From contig JAHJZX010000061.1 in NCBI GenBank assembly GCA_018826295.1, positions 1-56,425 on the forward strand: 56,425 nucleotides of DNA. Reading direction: 5' to 3'. A program made the translations under genes and the position numbers. This document shows, piece by piece, positions 18,213 to 27,491 of this stretch (positions within the stretch are counted from its first letter, which is position 1; every line of letters begins with the position of its first letter). Under the pieces are notes generated by a model. It saw only the letters and a list, made by a program, of their open reading frames with translations, made no database searches and had not been told where the DNA came from. The DNA comes from Gammaproteobacteria bacterium. GTDB lineage: Bacteria; Pseudomonadota; Gammaproteobacteria; Enterobacterales; Alteromonadaceae.

Positions 18213-18998
18213 CTAACCGCTGATGAACAATGGGCCAGCGGCAACCGAGGGCAACGCAAAGTGCTCGGGATAGTCAACCTCCACCAGGTACAAACCGCCG
18301 GCTTTGGCTGTTGCTGCGGCCAGATTGCGATCCTTTGCTGCCAGCAATTGGGCTATCCATTGCGGAGGCTGCCGTTTCATGCCGACCTCCAGTAAACTGC
18401 CGGTAATATTACGCACCATATGATGCAGGAAAGCATTAGCCTTGATGTCGAGTATGATGTAATCGCCCTGTCGCTGTATATGCAGATGATGAATGTTGCG
18501 ATTAGGGCTGTGCGATTGACACTGAATAGCGCGAAAAGAGGTGAAATCCTGTTCACCCAACAGGTAAGGTGCCGCTTGTTGCATCAGCTCAATATCAAGC
18601 TGCTGATGGTAATGGCTTAAACCACTGCGTAATATAGCAGGCCGATACTTATGGTTATAAATAATGTAGCGATAGCGACGGGCTGTTGCGCTGAAACGGG
18701 CATGAAAGTCATCCGGAACCGGCTTTGCCCAACGCACAGCAACAGCGTCTGGCAAACGGGCATTTGTCCCCATCACCCAGGCTTTAACATCACGTACTGC
18801 ACTGGTGTCAAAGTGCACCACCTGGCCTGTGGCATGCACACCGGCGTCTGTGCGGCCGGCACAAAATAATTCCACACTGTGGCTAGCCACGCTGGACAAG
18901 GCTGTTTCCAGCTCTTGCTGTACGCTGTTAACTTCACGCTGGCGTTGCCAGCCATAAAACGCGGTTCCGTCGTATTCAACACCTAATGCGATGCGCAT
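18213..18998 (-). CDS. truA: tRNA pseudouridine(38-40) synthase
   Basis: 261 residues. TruA isomerises uridines 38, 39 and 40 of the tRNA anticodon stem. The catalytic segment [11 protein letters not shown] lies at residues 46-56, with nucleophile Asp51. R-Y-R-Y and [11 protein letters not shown] complete the family set. It sits between fimV and accD as in Vibrio and Pseudomonas. A TATAAT hexamer in the fimV-truA gap suggests that it also has its own promoter. Confidence 0.96.
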   Translation of the reverse strand: MRIALGVEYDGTAFYGWQRQREVNSVQQELETALSSVASHSVELFCAGRTDAGVHATGQVVHFDTSAVRDVKAWVMGTNARLPDAVAVRWAKPVPDDFHARFSATARRYRYIIYNHKYRPAILRSGLSHYHQQLDIELMQQAAPYLLGEQDFTSFRAIQCQSHSPNRNIHHLHIQRQGDYIILDIKANAFLHHMVRNITGSLLEVGMKRQPPQWIAQLLAAKDRNLAAATAKAGGLYLVEVDYPEHFALPSVAAGPLFISG

Positions 18999-19025
18999 GC
19001 CTTACCCTCTTACTAAACGGCGGCG

Positions 19026-19031
19026 ATTATA
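19026..19031 (-). promoter_or_regulatory. Possible -10 element for truA
   Basis: A perfect TATAAT on the minus strand about 28 bases upstream of the truA ATG, inside the loop of a GC-rich seven-base-pair inverted repeat (19018-19044). The -35 region is poor, so the call is tentative. Confidence 0.3.
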
Positions 19032-19058
19032 CCTGAAGCCGCCGGCATTTAGCAGTAT

Positions 19059-21770
19059 TCAGCTTCTTAGTCGCTGCGCTTCGGTTTTAACATGCTCAGG
19101 CGCATCCGATGCCAAAATCTCATCCAGTATCAGTTCTGCACTTTCGCTATCATCCATTTCAATGTAAGCCCGCACCAGGTCCAGTTTAGCGGAGTAACCG
19201 TTATCTTCAGTATCAACGTCGCGCTGTTCGTGTTCGCCGATAATATCAGCGTAGTCTTCCAACCCTACGTTAACGTTCAGGCTATCAAACCGCTGCGCAT
19301 CGTCCTGGGACGACCCCGCACCAGCCAATAAGCTGTCAATTTCAACAAAGTCGTCATCACCAAAGTTGTGGCCTGGCTCTGCATGCTGCTCCAGCTCGGC
19401 CAGTAACTCGGCATTAGCCTGTAGTGCACTGCTAGTATGTTCGGCTTGCTCAAGATTGTCGGCCATGGCTTCAAGTTCCGACATCAGCGTATCAAATTGT
19501 GCTTCAGGAACCGGGTCTAATTCCAGTTCGGGCACATTGTCCGTCTCATCGTCGGCAGACACATCTGTTAGCTCGTCTAACAGCATATCGGCGGACACTT
19601 CTGATAGCAGCTCATCATCGGTCAATTCCAGCTCCGGATACTGATCCAACATCTTGCTGGGGTTTTCAACCGACAGTGCGGCCTCAGAAATACGTGGTAC
19701 GCTATCATCTTCTGAGCTGGTTAAATCTAACGCTGTCAGTGTTTTATCATCGTCCACCTCAGCGCCGATATCATCCAGCAACAAAATATCGTCGTCGGGC
19801 AGCAAAGCGGTTTCGTTATCAGCTGCTGCAGTGTCAGCAGCTGTCTCTGTTGTATCGCTGTCAACCTGCGGCATAAATTCGCTGGCTTGCTCTAACAGCT
19901 CAGAAAGTTCGGCACTGAGCATAGTTTCATTGTCGGCCAGCTCGGCATCCGGATTGGTTTCGCTGTCAGCTTCCGGCTGCTCTGGTTCGCTCTGAGGCAG
20001 TTCACCGGCCAGACTCTCTGCAAAGTCATCTAACTCGGTTCGATCCGGGTTGTACTGTTCAGACTCGCCGGCAAGTTGCTCGGTTTCGGCAATAATATCA
20101 TCTGCTGTTTGTGCAGCAGGCTCTGTTTGTACTACAGGCTCAGCCGCCGGGGTAGTGTCTGTGCTGAGTGTCTGGTTTAGTGCGGCGGATAATTGCTCAG
20201 CCTGTGATGGTTCATCTGGTTCGAGGACATCCGGTTGATCTAAATCGATCTCCTCAATCAGCTCATCTATATCAAAACTACTGTCATCGTCAGCTGCCGC
20301 CAGCAGATCATCGTCAGCACCGGCCATCAGATCGTCAACTGTTTCGGTTAGCTGTTCAGCACCAACTTCTGATAACAGGTCATCATCAGCTTCGATCTGT
20401 AGCTCATCGTCTGCTTCTGGCAACAATTCGTCAGCCGCCGCAAGTAGGTCATCGTCAGCCTCAGGCAACAATTCATCATCGGCAGCAGCCAACAACTCAT
20501 CGTCTTGCTCTGCTATGCTGTTCAAGTCATCTTGTTGCAGGCTGTCATCGGCCAGTTCAATAACATCGTCGTCGTCATCAGCGGCAGCCAGCAGCGCTGA
20601 CAGATCATCGTCTGATAAAATATTTTCCGGGTCGAATTCATCTGTTAAAGCGTCGTCAGTGGTATCCGCCTGCAATGGCGTGCTGTCTGGCGGTAACAAG
20701 CTGTCATCATCGTCAAATGACAGAGCGTCATCAAACTCTAACAGATCGTCATGCAATGCCTGCGGCTCTGCTGCCGGAGTGTCAGTAAAGGCGTCTTCCA
20801 GCAAGGCATCGTCGATCTCAAACAGACTCTCATCAACATCATCGTTATCATCTAACGGTGGTAAAGGCGACTGATATGACGGGTTAGCCGCCGGCTCTGT
20901 TGTTGCAGCATTCACTACCTGCTCAGTATGTTTACCGCGCTTTTTCACCCAGAATAATACGCCCAGCAGCACCAACAGAGCCGGAATACAGGCGGCCAAA
21001 ATCCACATTAGCGGGTGCGTTAGCCAGTTAGACCAGGACGATTCGGCTTCTTTGGCTTGCTGTTCGGCTTTTTCCTGCAACAATTGCTGCTGTTGCTGTA
21101 ATAACTGCCGCAACTGCTGCTGAATTTCGCTATCTTCACCTAATTGCGCTTTTAACAGTTCAAGCTCGTGCTGCACCCTGCCAAGGCTGGTTTTAAGTTG
21201 CAGGTTCTCACCTACCATGGTCTCAACCAATTGCATTGAGTCAGCAAATTGACTGCGTAAGCTGTCCAGGTCCTGGCGCTGCTGCTGACTTAATTGGTCC
21301 AGTTCTGCTCGCCACTGCGCTGTGGTACTACTTTTAGTTAGCTGGCCAGGGCCGGCCTTGTCTGCAGCGGGCTGGTCAGTGGCAATTTTTTGCCGCTCTG
21401 CCCAGCGCACATCGTCCTGCTCAGACTTTTGCCGGGCTAACGCCAAATCGACCTGGCGCATTTCATTGGCAGTAGGCAGCAACAGTACGGCACCTGGCCG
21501 CAGATGATTCAGATTATTGTCAAGAAAGGCGGTCGGATTTTTCAGGTAGAGTGCATACATCACCTGATACAGGCTAATATCCGGCTGCGGCCTGATACGT
21601 TCGGCTACCCGCCACAGTGTGTCCGATGGTGCCAAAGGCCCAAGCGTCTCCGGAGCAGGCAAGGTATCAGTACTGCGCGGTCCGCGAAGTTTGATTGTCG
21701 TTTCCTGCGCCAAGACTGACGACGAAAAATTGACAAACACAACAATAAAAACAACGAATAGCAAAGGCAT
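19059..21770 (-). CDS. fimV: FimV-type polar organiser with LysM domain
   Basis: 903 residues. Signal sequence (1-21); LysM-like peptidoglycan-binding region (about 48-105, with D-T-L-W-R-V-A and L-R-P-G-A-V-L-L-L-P); Gln-rich coiled coil (about 150-240); one membrane helix (about 253-274) followed by K-K-R-G-K; a very acidic, repeat-rich cytoplasmic region (about 300-780); and the conserved C-terminal FimV helical unit (K-L-D-L-V-R-A-Y-I-E-M-D-D ... A-Q-R-L-R-S). FimV/HubP proteins mark the cell pole and recruit type IV pilus, chemotaxis and chromosome-partition machinery. The position between asd and truA matches Pseudomonas and Vibrio fimV/hubP. Confidence 0.92.
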   Translation of the reverse strand: MPLLFVVFIVVFVNFSSSVLAQETTIKLRGPRSTDTLPAPETLGPLAPSDTLWRVAERIRPQPDISLYQVMYALYLKNPTAFLDNNLNHLRPGAVLLLPTANEMRQVDLALARQKSEQDDVRWAERQKIATDQPAADKAGPGQLTKSSTTAQWRAELDQLSQQQRQDLDSLRSQFADSMQLVETMVGENLQLKTSLGRVQHELELLKAQLGEDSEIQQQLRQLLQQQQQLLQEKAEQQAKEAESSWSNWLTHPLMWILAACIPALLVLLGVLFWVKKRGKHTEQVVNAATTEPAANPSYQSPLPPLDDNDDVDESLFEIDDALLEDAFTDTPAAEPQALHDDLLEFDDALSFDDDDSLLPPDSTPLQADTTDDALTDEFDPENILSDDDLSALLAAADDDDDVIELADDSLQQDDLNSIAEQDDELLAAADDELLPEADDDLLAAADELLPEADDELQIEADDDLLSEVGAEQLTETVDDLMAGADDDLLAAADDDSSFDIDELIEEIDLDQPDVLEPDEPSQAEQLSAALNQTLSTDTTPAAEPVVQTEPAAQTADDIIAETEQLAGESEQYNPDRTELDDFAESLAGELPQSEPEQPEADSETNPDAELADNETMLSAELSELLEQASEFMPQVDSDTTETAADTAAADNETALLPDDDILLLDDIGAEVDDDKTLTALDLTSSEDDSVPRISEAALSVENPSKMLDQYPELELTDDELLSEVSADMLLDELTDVSADDETDNVPELELDPVPEAQFDTLMSELEAMADNLEQAEHTSSALQANAELLAELEQHAEPGHNFGDDDFVEIDSLLAGAGSSQDDAQRFDSLNVNVGLEDYADIIGEHEQRDVDTEDNGYSAKLDLVRAYIEMDDSESAELILDEILASDAPEHVKTEAQRLRS
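20285..20515 (-). repeat. Degenerate repeat encoding acidic D-D-x-L-L-A-A-A-D units of FimV
   Basis: Successive copies encode variants of A-D-D-D-L-L-A-A-A-D and L-L-P-E-A-D-D-E. On the plus strand they appear as repeated CATCGTC and AGCAGATC-like words. The number of units is likely to vary between strains. Confidence 0.6.
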
Positions 21771-21956
21771 TAAAGGTCCCTACCCAGGTTCAGGCACAAT
21801 TACATCAAGATGTCGGCGGCATAACAGCCTGTCTTTAGCCGCATTGCAAACTATATTCCAGTTTTCACTGGTGCTGGTGTAATTAAAATATAAAGCACCC
21901 GGACAATTATAACCAGTACTTAAAGCAACGCATTGAAATTTATAGACTATCAGACA

Positions 21957-21985
21957 AAATAAAACGGGCCCTGCCGGGCCCGTTA
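21957..21985 (-). terminator. Terminator after asd
   Basis: On the minus strand AACGGGCCC, loop GGCA, GGGCCCGTT, then TTATTTTG. It lies just after the asd stop and separates the pdxB-asd unit from fimV. Confidence 0.8.
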
Positions 21986-21986
21986 A

Positions 21987-23006
21987 TTATAAATAATCGC
22001 GGATTAAATGTTCAGCAATCTGGATGCTGTTGGTAGCGGCGCCTTTGCGGATATTATCCGCCACGACCCAGAGGTTAATGCCGTTTTCATGCGACAAATC
22101 CTGGCGGATCCGGCCAACAAAAACCTCGTCTTTACCGGCAGCACTGCACACCTGGGTGGGGAAATCGGCGTTGTTTTCCAGTAATACCACTCCTGGCGCA
22201 TCGGCCAGCAGCGCTTTTACCTGCTCAACGCTGATAGGCATCCGGGTTTCTATGTGCACCGCTTCGGCATGGCCGAAAAACACTGGCACCCGCACGGCAG
22301 TAGCGTTGACGGAAATACTGTCGTCACCGAAAATCTTCTGCGTTTCCCAGTGCATTTTCATTTCTTCTTTGGTGTAGCCATTATCCAAAAACACATCTAT
22401 TTGCGGGATCACATTAAAAGCGATCTGGCGGGCAAACTGGCCCTCTTTCTCGATCGGCCTGCCATTCATCAGCTGTGCTGCTTCATGGGCCAGCGCTTCT
22501 ACTGCGTCCTGACCGGCGCCGCTGACAGATTGATAAGTAGCGACATTAATCCGGCTGATCCCCACCGCATCATGAATTGGTTTTAGCGCCACCAGCATCT
22601 GAATGGTAGAGCAATTCGGGTTAGCAATAATGTTGCGGTTACGGTAATCGGCAATAGCATGCGCATTAACTTCCGGCACCACCAGCGGAATATCCGGCTC
22701 GTAGCGGTAATGTGAGGTGTTGTCGATCACCACACAGCCGGCATCGGCGGCTTTAGGCGCATAAATAGCCGACACACTGCCACCGGCCGAAAACAAACCA
22801 ATTTGCGCCTGTGACCAGTCAAAGGTTTCGGCATCAATAACCTTAATTTTCTTGCCTTTAAATGTCACGGTACCGCCGGCAGAACGGCTGCTGGCCAGAG
22901 GAAACAACTGCCCTACCGGGAAATCACGCTGTTCCAGAATTTCAATTAAATGTTGTCCTACCAAACCTGTTGCACCTAAAACGGCAACATTGTATTGCGA
23001 AGCCAT
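21987..23006 (-). CDS. asd: Aspartate-semialdehyde dehydrogenase
   Basis: 339 residues. It reduces aspartyl phosphate to aspartate semialdehyde with NADPH, the branch to lysine, diaminopimelate, threonine and methionine. The Rossmann motif G-A-T-G-L-V-G is at 11-17. The catalytic cysteine is present (N-P-N-C-S-T, C132), as is the general base H246 in F-F-G-H-A-E-A-V. The catalytic Cys matters: E. coli carries the homologue Usg here, and as I recall it lacks this residue. This copy looks like a working enzyme. It starts 14 bases after pdxB and ends at a strong terminator. Confidence 0.93.
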   Translation of the reverse strand: MASQYNVAVLGATGLVGQHLIEILEQRDFPVGQLFPLASSRSAGGTVTFKGKKIKVIDAETFDWSQAQIGLFSAGGSVSAIYAPKAADAGCVVIDNTSHYRYEPDIPLVVPEVNAHAIADYRNRNIIANPNCSTIQMLVALKPIHDAVGISRINVATYQSVSGAGQDAVEALAHEAAQLMNGRPIEKEGQFARQIAFNVIPQIDVFLDNGYTKEEMKMHWETQKIFGDDSISVNATAVRVPVFFGHAEAVHIETRMPISVEQVKALLADAPGVVLLENNADFPTQVCSAAGKDEVFVGRIRQDLSHENGINLWVVADNIRKGAATNSIQIAEHLIRDYL

Positions 23007-23020
23007 GACAGTTCCTCTTG

Positions 23021-24142
23021 TTATTGTGCGAGGCTAAAACCTAATTGTGGCAAAAAGTCCGGTATGACCTTGCCACACAGTTGTAACGAGCTGAATTCAC
23101 GCCGCGGCGGATATGACTTGCGAAGCCAGTCAAAGCCCTTGCTATGTAAATAATGCCGCAGTAAGGCATCGTCACGTCGCACATCATATAACAGTCTTGC
23201 TAAGTTTTGGACATCCGGAAGCCCAAAATTTGCACTAATTTGCAGTTTTTCCATCGCTGGTACCGGCAATAACTGCTGTAGCTGTTGTTGCCGCGGCTGT
23301 TGCAGCAAGGCTGCGCAGCGTTGATACAGCATTTCAGTACCGCGGGCTTTGCCTTCAATGCTGTGGCCGGCAATATGCGCCGTGGCGATATCAACATAGG
23401 GTAACAGCGCCGTCAGGATGTCCGGCTCGTGCTCCCATACATCCAGTACTACAGCACGGCGCTTAGCAGCCCGACTTAAATCCTGCAATAAAGCCTGGTT
23501 ATCTATCACAGCGCCACGGGAAGCATTAATCAGTGCACAATCTGGCTTTAACAGCGCCAGGGTGTCAGTGTTCAGTAAGTGTTTGGTGGCATCATTACCG
23601 CTGTTAATCAGCGGTGTGTGAAAGCTGATAATATCGGCCTGTTGGCACAGCGTGGTAAAATCGGTATGGTTAAACCCGGCTTCGTTACGGGCACGCACCG
23701 GATCACAGAGTAACACATTAATATTCAGCGCCTGTAACGCCTTGGCCAGCCGACTGCCGATATTGCCGACGCCGACTATAGCTACAGTTTTTTCAGCTAA
23801 CTGCCACTGATATTTGTCTGCTAAGCACCACAAACTGCTTAGCACATACTCTACCACGGACTGGGCATTGCAGCCGGGCGCACTGGCAAAGGCAACATTG
23901 CGTGCAGCCAGATAAGTTTGGTCAATATGGTCCATACCTATAGTGGCAGTACCAACAAAACGCAGCTTAGTATTGTGCTGCAGCAACTGCGCATTCACAT
24001 TACTGACTGAGCGTACCAATAAAATGTCTGCATCCTGCAACTGCGCCGCACTGACATGTCGGCCGTTAAACAGGTTAACGTCACCAAACTGATTAAAAAA
24101 CTGTTGCACCAACGGCATATTTTCATCGGCAAAAATGCGCAT
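23021..24142 (-). CDS. pdxB: 4-phosphoerythronate dehydrogenase
   Basis: 373 residues. PdxB oxidises 4-phospho-D-erythronate in the DXP-independent branch of pyridoxal phosphate synthesis. It is a D-2-hydroxyacid dehydrogenase: N-terminal D-E-N-M-P, nucleotide-binding G-V-G-N-I-G at 124-129, catalytic-type D-V-W-E-H-E-P, and T-A-H-I-A-G-H-S-I-E-G-K, which is diagnostic for PdxB, plus the family-specific C-terminal dimerisation domain. First gene of the pdxB-asd pair, as E. coli pdxB precedes usg. Confidence 0.95.
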   Translation of the reverse strand: MRIFADENMPLVQQFFNQFGDVNLFNGRHVSAAQLQDADILLVRSVSNVNAQLLQHNTKLRFVGTATIGMDHIDQTYLAARNVAFASAPGCNAQSVVEYVLSSLWCLADKYQWQLAEKTVAIVGVGNIGSRLAKALQALNINVLLCDPVRARNEAGFNHTDFTTLCQQADIISFHTPLINSGNDATKHLLNTDTLALLKPDCALINASRGAVIDNQALLQDLSRAAKRRAVVLDVWEHEPDILTALLPYVDIATAHIAGHSIEGKARGTEMLYQRCAALLQQPRQQQLQQLLPVPAMEKLQISANFGLPDVQNLARLLYDVRRDDALLRHYLHSKGFDWLRKSYPPRREFSSLQLCGKVIPDFLPQLGFSLAQ

Positions 24143-24194
24143 TATCCGGCCCTGCTTAGGCTTTAAAAGATGGCCGGCAGTGTAACAAATAGCA

Positions 24195-24226
24195 AAAAGC
24201 CAGCCTATTTATTTTGGCTGGCTTTG
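24195..24226 (-). terminator. Terminator after the DUF4198 gene
   Basis: A ten-base-pair AAAGCCAGCC stem and its complement around an AT-rich ten-base loop; on the minus strand it ends in TTTTT. It closes the PepSY/DUF2271/DUF4198 operon. Confidence 0.75.
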
Positions 24227-24246
24227 TTATTTTGACGCGATATCGA

Positions 24247-25047
24247 TTAAGGCAGTGCTACTTCAAAAGTATAAGTAACAGATTCACGCACCTTGTCAGC
24301 CAACGCCGAATCGCTGTCGGCTGAATAGGACGCTTCAATTAAATAACGCCCAGCTGTAGCAGGTGTAAAACTAAAAGCACCATCAGCACCGGTTTCAAAT
24401 TCAATCCGGCCAGCGTCATTGCGGTACAACTCGCCTTCGTAGGACAGCACGCCTTTTACGCCTGCCTGCGGTTTACCGTCAAGGTTAAAAACTAAGTGCA
24501 ACGGTTCTTCTGCCACCACATCAGCAGGATGCACCTTGCTGCTGATCTCAAGCCCCTCGCCCTGCAGCTTAACCAGAGTGTTTGTTGGGCTATTTACTGT
24601 GATATAGGCAAAATTGCGGCTGCGCATTTGTGTAGTTTCTACTTTGCTGGCACCGGCAGGCAGCTGCGCCGCACGTTCCTGTTTATTGGCCATCAACCGT
24701 TTACGTTCACCATTTAGCTCATAGCTGGTAAAAAAGCGCAGGGGATTGGCCATTTCCAGCTTGTAGGTACCATCGCCGGCCAGTTGTATGTCGGCCATCG
24801 ATTTACGCTTGCCCTGATGCACTGACGTTACCTGTTGTACTTTACCATCCGGTAAATGTAGTGTCAGGCTGGCTAAACTTATACCTTTATCCGGCACAAA
24901 CGTCATATTGGCGGCAGAGGCGTCCACGCTGATCCAGCTATCCTGTTTTGACAGCACATAATGGCTTGGCAGCAGCCATAAAGTGTGGGCACTGAGACTA
25001 TTGCTCAGCAACAATGTCGATAGTAAAACTGCGGTTTTTTTTAGCAT
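24247..25047 (-). CDS. DUF4198 periplasmic protein, third gene of Fur-linked operon
   Basis: 266 residues with a signal peptide (1-20, ending in S-L-S-A, then H-T-L-W-L-L-P). The H-T-L-W-L-L-P-S opening and the two Ig-like beta domains are typical of DUF4198 proteins, which relate to periplasmic metal-uptake components such as NikK-like proteins. The second half (P-L-H-L-V-F-N-L-D-G-K-P ... D-G-A-F-S-F-T-P-A-T-A-G-R-Y-L-I-E-A-S-Y) is the conserved carboxypeptidase-regulatory-like part. The mature N-terminal His could bind a metal. Follows the DUF2271 gene after 44 bases and ends at a terminator. Exact function unknown; role in metal handling is inferred. Confidence 0.75.
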   Translation of the reverse strand: MLKKTAVLLSTLLLSNSLSAHTLWLLPSHYVLSKQDSWISVDASAANMTFVPDKGISLASLTLHLPDGKVQQVTSVHQGKRKSMADIQLAGDGTYKLEMANPLRFFTSYELNGERKRLMANKQERAAQLPAGASKVETTQMRSRNFAYITVNSPTNTLVKLQGEGLEISSKVHPADVVAEEPLHLVFNLDGKPQAGVKGVLSYEGELYRNDAGRIEFETGADGAFSFTPATAGRYLIEASYSADSDSALADKVRESVTYTFEVALP

Positions 25048-25091
25048 AATATCCTGTCCTTTTTAAACTCTGAAATGCGGCCTGACCGCGC

Positions 25092-25577
25092 TTAACGTAT
25101 AGTGGCTGTAACAGCGCCTAACTCACCCTCAGCTGCCATTTCAATAACGGCACCCTGAGCTGGCAGGTCAAATTCATGCTTAACCAGGCTGCGCCCACCC
25201 TGCTCACGTGCAGCCTCAACAAACAGTGTGTAACGGCCCGTGCTTAACGTTGCACCAGTGTCATCTTTACCATCCCATTGCAGGGTATAGTTGCCAGGTT
25301 TTTGCGTGGCACCGCTTACTGCGTCGACCAAAGTCGTGTTGCTGCGGCCAATTTTGCGCCAAAAACGGCGTAAATCCTTTAACCAGTCTGGTTTTTCAAC
25401 CCATAGGGCTATTAGTTTTACCGGTTGTTGCTGCGCATCCTCTACCCACACCGCAACATAAGGCCGGTGATATTGGCTGGTTTCTATTACCGGTATTTCT
25501 AAAGCAATTTCAGACGGTTGCGCACTTGCTACCCAAGACAGTGCAAACATACAACAGGCAAGGTGGCGTAATTTCAT
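25092..25577 (-). CDS. DUF2271 periplasmic protein
   Basis: 161 residues with a signal peptide (about 1-19). The core Y-H-R-P-Y-V-A-V-W-V-E-D, L-W-V-E-K-P-D-W-L-K-D-L-R-R-F-W-R and G-N-Y-T-L-Q-W-D-G-K-D-D-x-G is diagnostic for DUF2271, a family usually found beside PepSY membrane proteins and ApbE-like flavinyl transferases. The W-D-G-x-D-D-x-G segment resembles the FlgD-like Ig fold. It lies between the PepSY-TM gene and the DUF4198 gene. Function unknown; a role in a periplasmic redox or iron-reduction system is suggested by family neighbours but not shown here. Confidence 0.82.
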   Translation of the reverse strand: MKLRHLACCMFALSWVASAQPSEIALEIPVIETSQYHRPYVAVWVEDAQQQPVKLIALWVEKPDWLKDLRRFWRKIGRSNTTLVDAVSGATQKPGNYTLQWDGKDDTGATLSTGRYTLFVEAAREQGGRSLVKHEFDLPAQGAVIEMAAEGELGAVTATIR

Positions 25578-25611
25578 TAGGTTTCCTCAATCAACATCCT
25601 GTCAGGTTGCA

Positions 25612-26241
25612 TTAATGCAAAGACAGCACATAAGCCAGTAACGTTAAAAACACTCCCAGCATGGCCAGGCTATTGCCAATACTGCGGCGCGAGCTTTGTT
25701 TTAAAATCAGATAAAAGCCGGTCAGGGCAAACAACACACAGGCTATGGCGGTAATATCTATCAGCACTATCCAGCTGGTGCCGGCGTTGCGGCCTTTATG
25801 TAAGTCATTCAGCAGCGCCAGATAGCCGTTAAACTCCAGCTCCAGCTCTGCGTTATTAGCAGAAAAATCAACAATAACAGAGGCATAACCAGCAGGGCGC
25901 TTAAAGTCGAGTTCCAGCAACATGTCGTCCGGCTCAAATACATAGCTGAACACTGAGGCTTTAACCTGATGCTCGCTACTTAACCAGTAGCGAAACTGTG
26001 CCGCTATTTGCGCTTGCTGCTCGGCACTGTGCGGTAGCTCTGCGTATTGTAAAGCTTCAGGTAAGGCCAGGCTGCGTTGCACGCTTTGTTTACCGGCGGC
26101 ACTGTAAATCAGCTCTGGGTGATTTAGTGTAATACCGGTAATAGCAAAGAATAACAGCAACACCAATACCAACATGGAACTGTAGCTGTGCAATAAACGC
26201 ATAAATTTGGGGAATTGCGGCGCGCGTAATGGTTGGCTCAT
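25612..26241 (-). CDS. PepSY-associated membrane protein, first gene of Fur-linked operon
   Basis: 209 residues. Three membrane helices (about 17-40, 155-178 and 188-207) enclose one periplasmic PepSY-like region. The segment L-x-D-L-H-K-G-R-x-A-G-x-S-W before the second helix is the signature of PepSY-TM proteins, several of which are iron-regulated and linked to ferric-siderophore reduction. The two inner helices carry histidine-poor faces, but L-N-H-P-E and L-H-K-G supply one His each, as in haem- or flavin-linked relatives. A promoter with a Fur-box-like spacer lies 32 bases upstream. It heads a three-gene operon. Confidence 0.8.
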   Translation of the reverse strand: MSQPLRAPQFPKFMRLLHSYSSMLVLVLLLFFAITGITLNHPELIYSAAGKQSVQRSLALPEALQYAELPHSAEQQAQIAAQFRYWLSSEHQVKASVFSYVFEPDDMLLELDFKRPAGYASVIVDFSANNAELELEFNGYLALLNDLHKGRNAGTSWIVLIDITAIACVLFALTGFYLILKQSSRRSIGNSLAMLGVFLTLLAYVLSLH

Positions 26242-26272
26242 AACAACAGTTTAAGACTAAATATGGCTGGGC

Positions 26273-26301
26273 ATGATACTGATAACTATTCTTATTTGCA
26301 A
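26273..26301 (-). promoter_or_regulatory. Sigma-70 promoter overlapped by a Fur box
   Basis: On the minus strand TTGCAA, 17 bases, TATCAT gives a good sigma-70 promoter for the PepSY operon. On the plus strand the 19-mer GATACTGATAACTATTCTT (26275-26293) matches the Fur consensus GATAATGATAATCATTATC at 14 of 19 positions and covers the spacer and part of the -10. Binding by Fur-Fe would block the promoter, so the operon should be iron-repressed. Confidence 0.6.
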
Positions 26302-26308
26302 CACTAAT

Positions 26309-26329
26309 AAGTGCCCATTGCGGGCACTA
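26309..26329 (-). terminator. Possible cysB terminator
   Basis: AGTGCCC and GGGCACT form a seven-base-pair stem downstream of cysB; on the minus strand it is followed by TATTAG, only moderately T-rich. Confidence 0.35.
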
Positions 26330-26347
26330 AACAGAAAAGGCTAAAAA

Positions 26348-27328
<981 letters not shown>

Positions 27329-27381
27329 TCACAGTTCCGTTTATGGCATATCATTGCTCAATATACCTGTCTGGCCAGATA

Positions 27382-27405
27382 TTCCAACTTATTTTTAATT
27401 TGGAA
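27382..27405. promoter_or_regulatory. Inverted repeat in the cysB-kinase divergent gap
   Basis: TTCCAA, a 12-base AT-rich spacer, and TTGGAA form a perfect dyad 57 bases upstream of cysB and 87 bases upstream of the orphan kinase gene. LysR-type regulators often bind such AT-rich dyads near their own promoter, so a CysB site is possible. It does not match a fixed CysB consensus. Confidence 0.3.
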
Positions 27406-27491
27406 AATGCTATAACAAATAGTAGCTAAAAACAGCCTGACTGCCAGCAGTAAATGCTGTCGCTACTTCAGCTGTTATTTCAGGAGATGTT

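Noticed and set aside
19366..20874. Several Ser-rich and His/Gln-rich plus-strand frames opposite fimV
   Set aside because: They are shadows of the GAT/GAC-rich acidic repeat of fimV read on the other strand.
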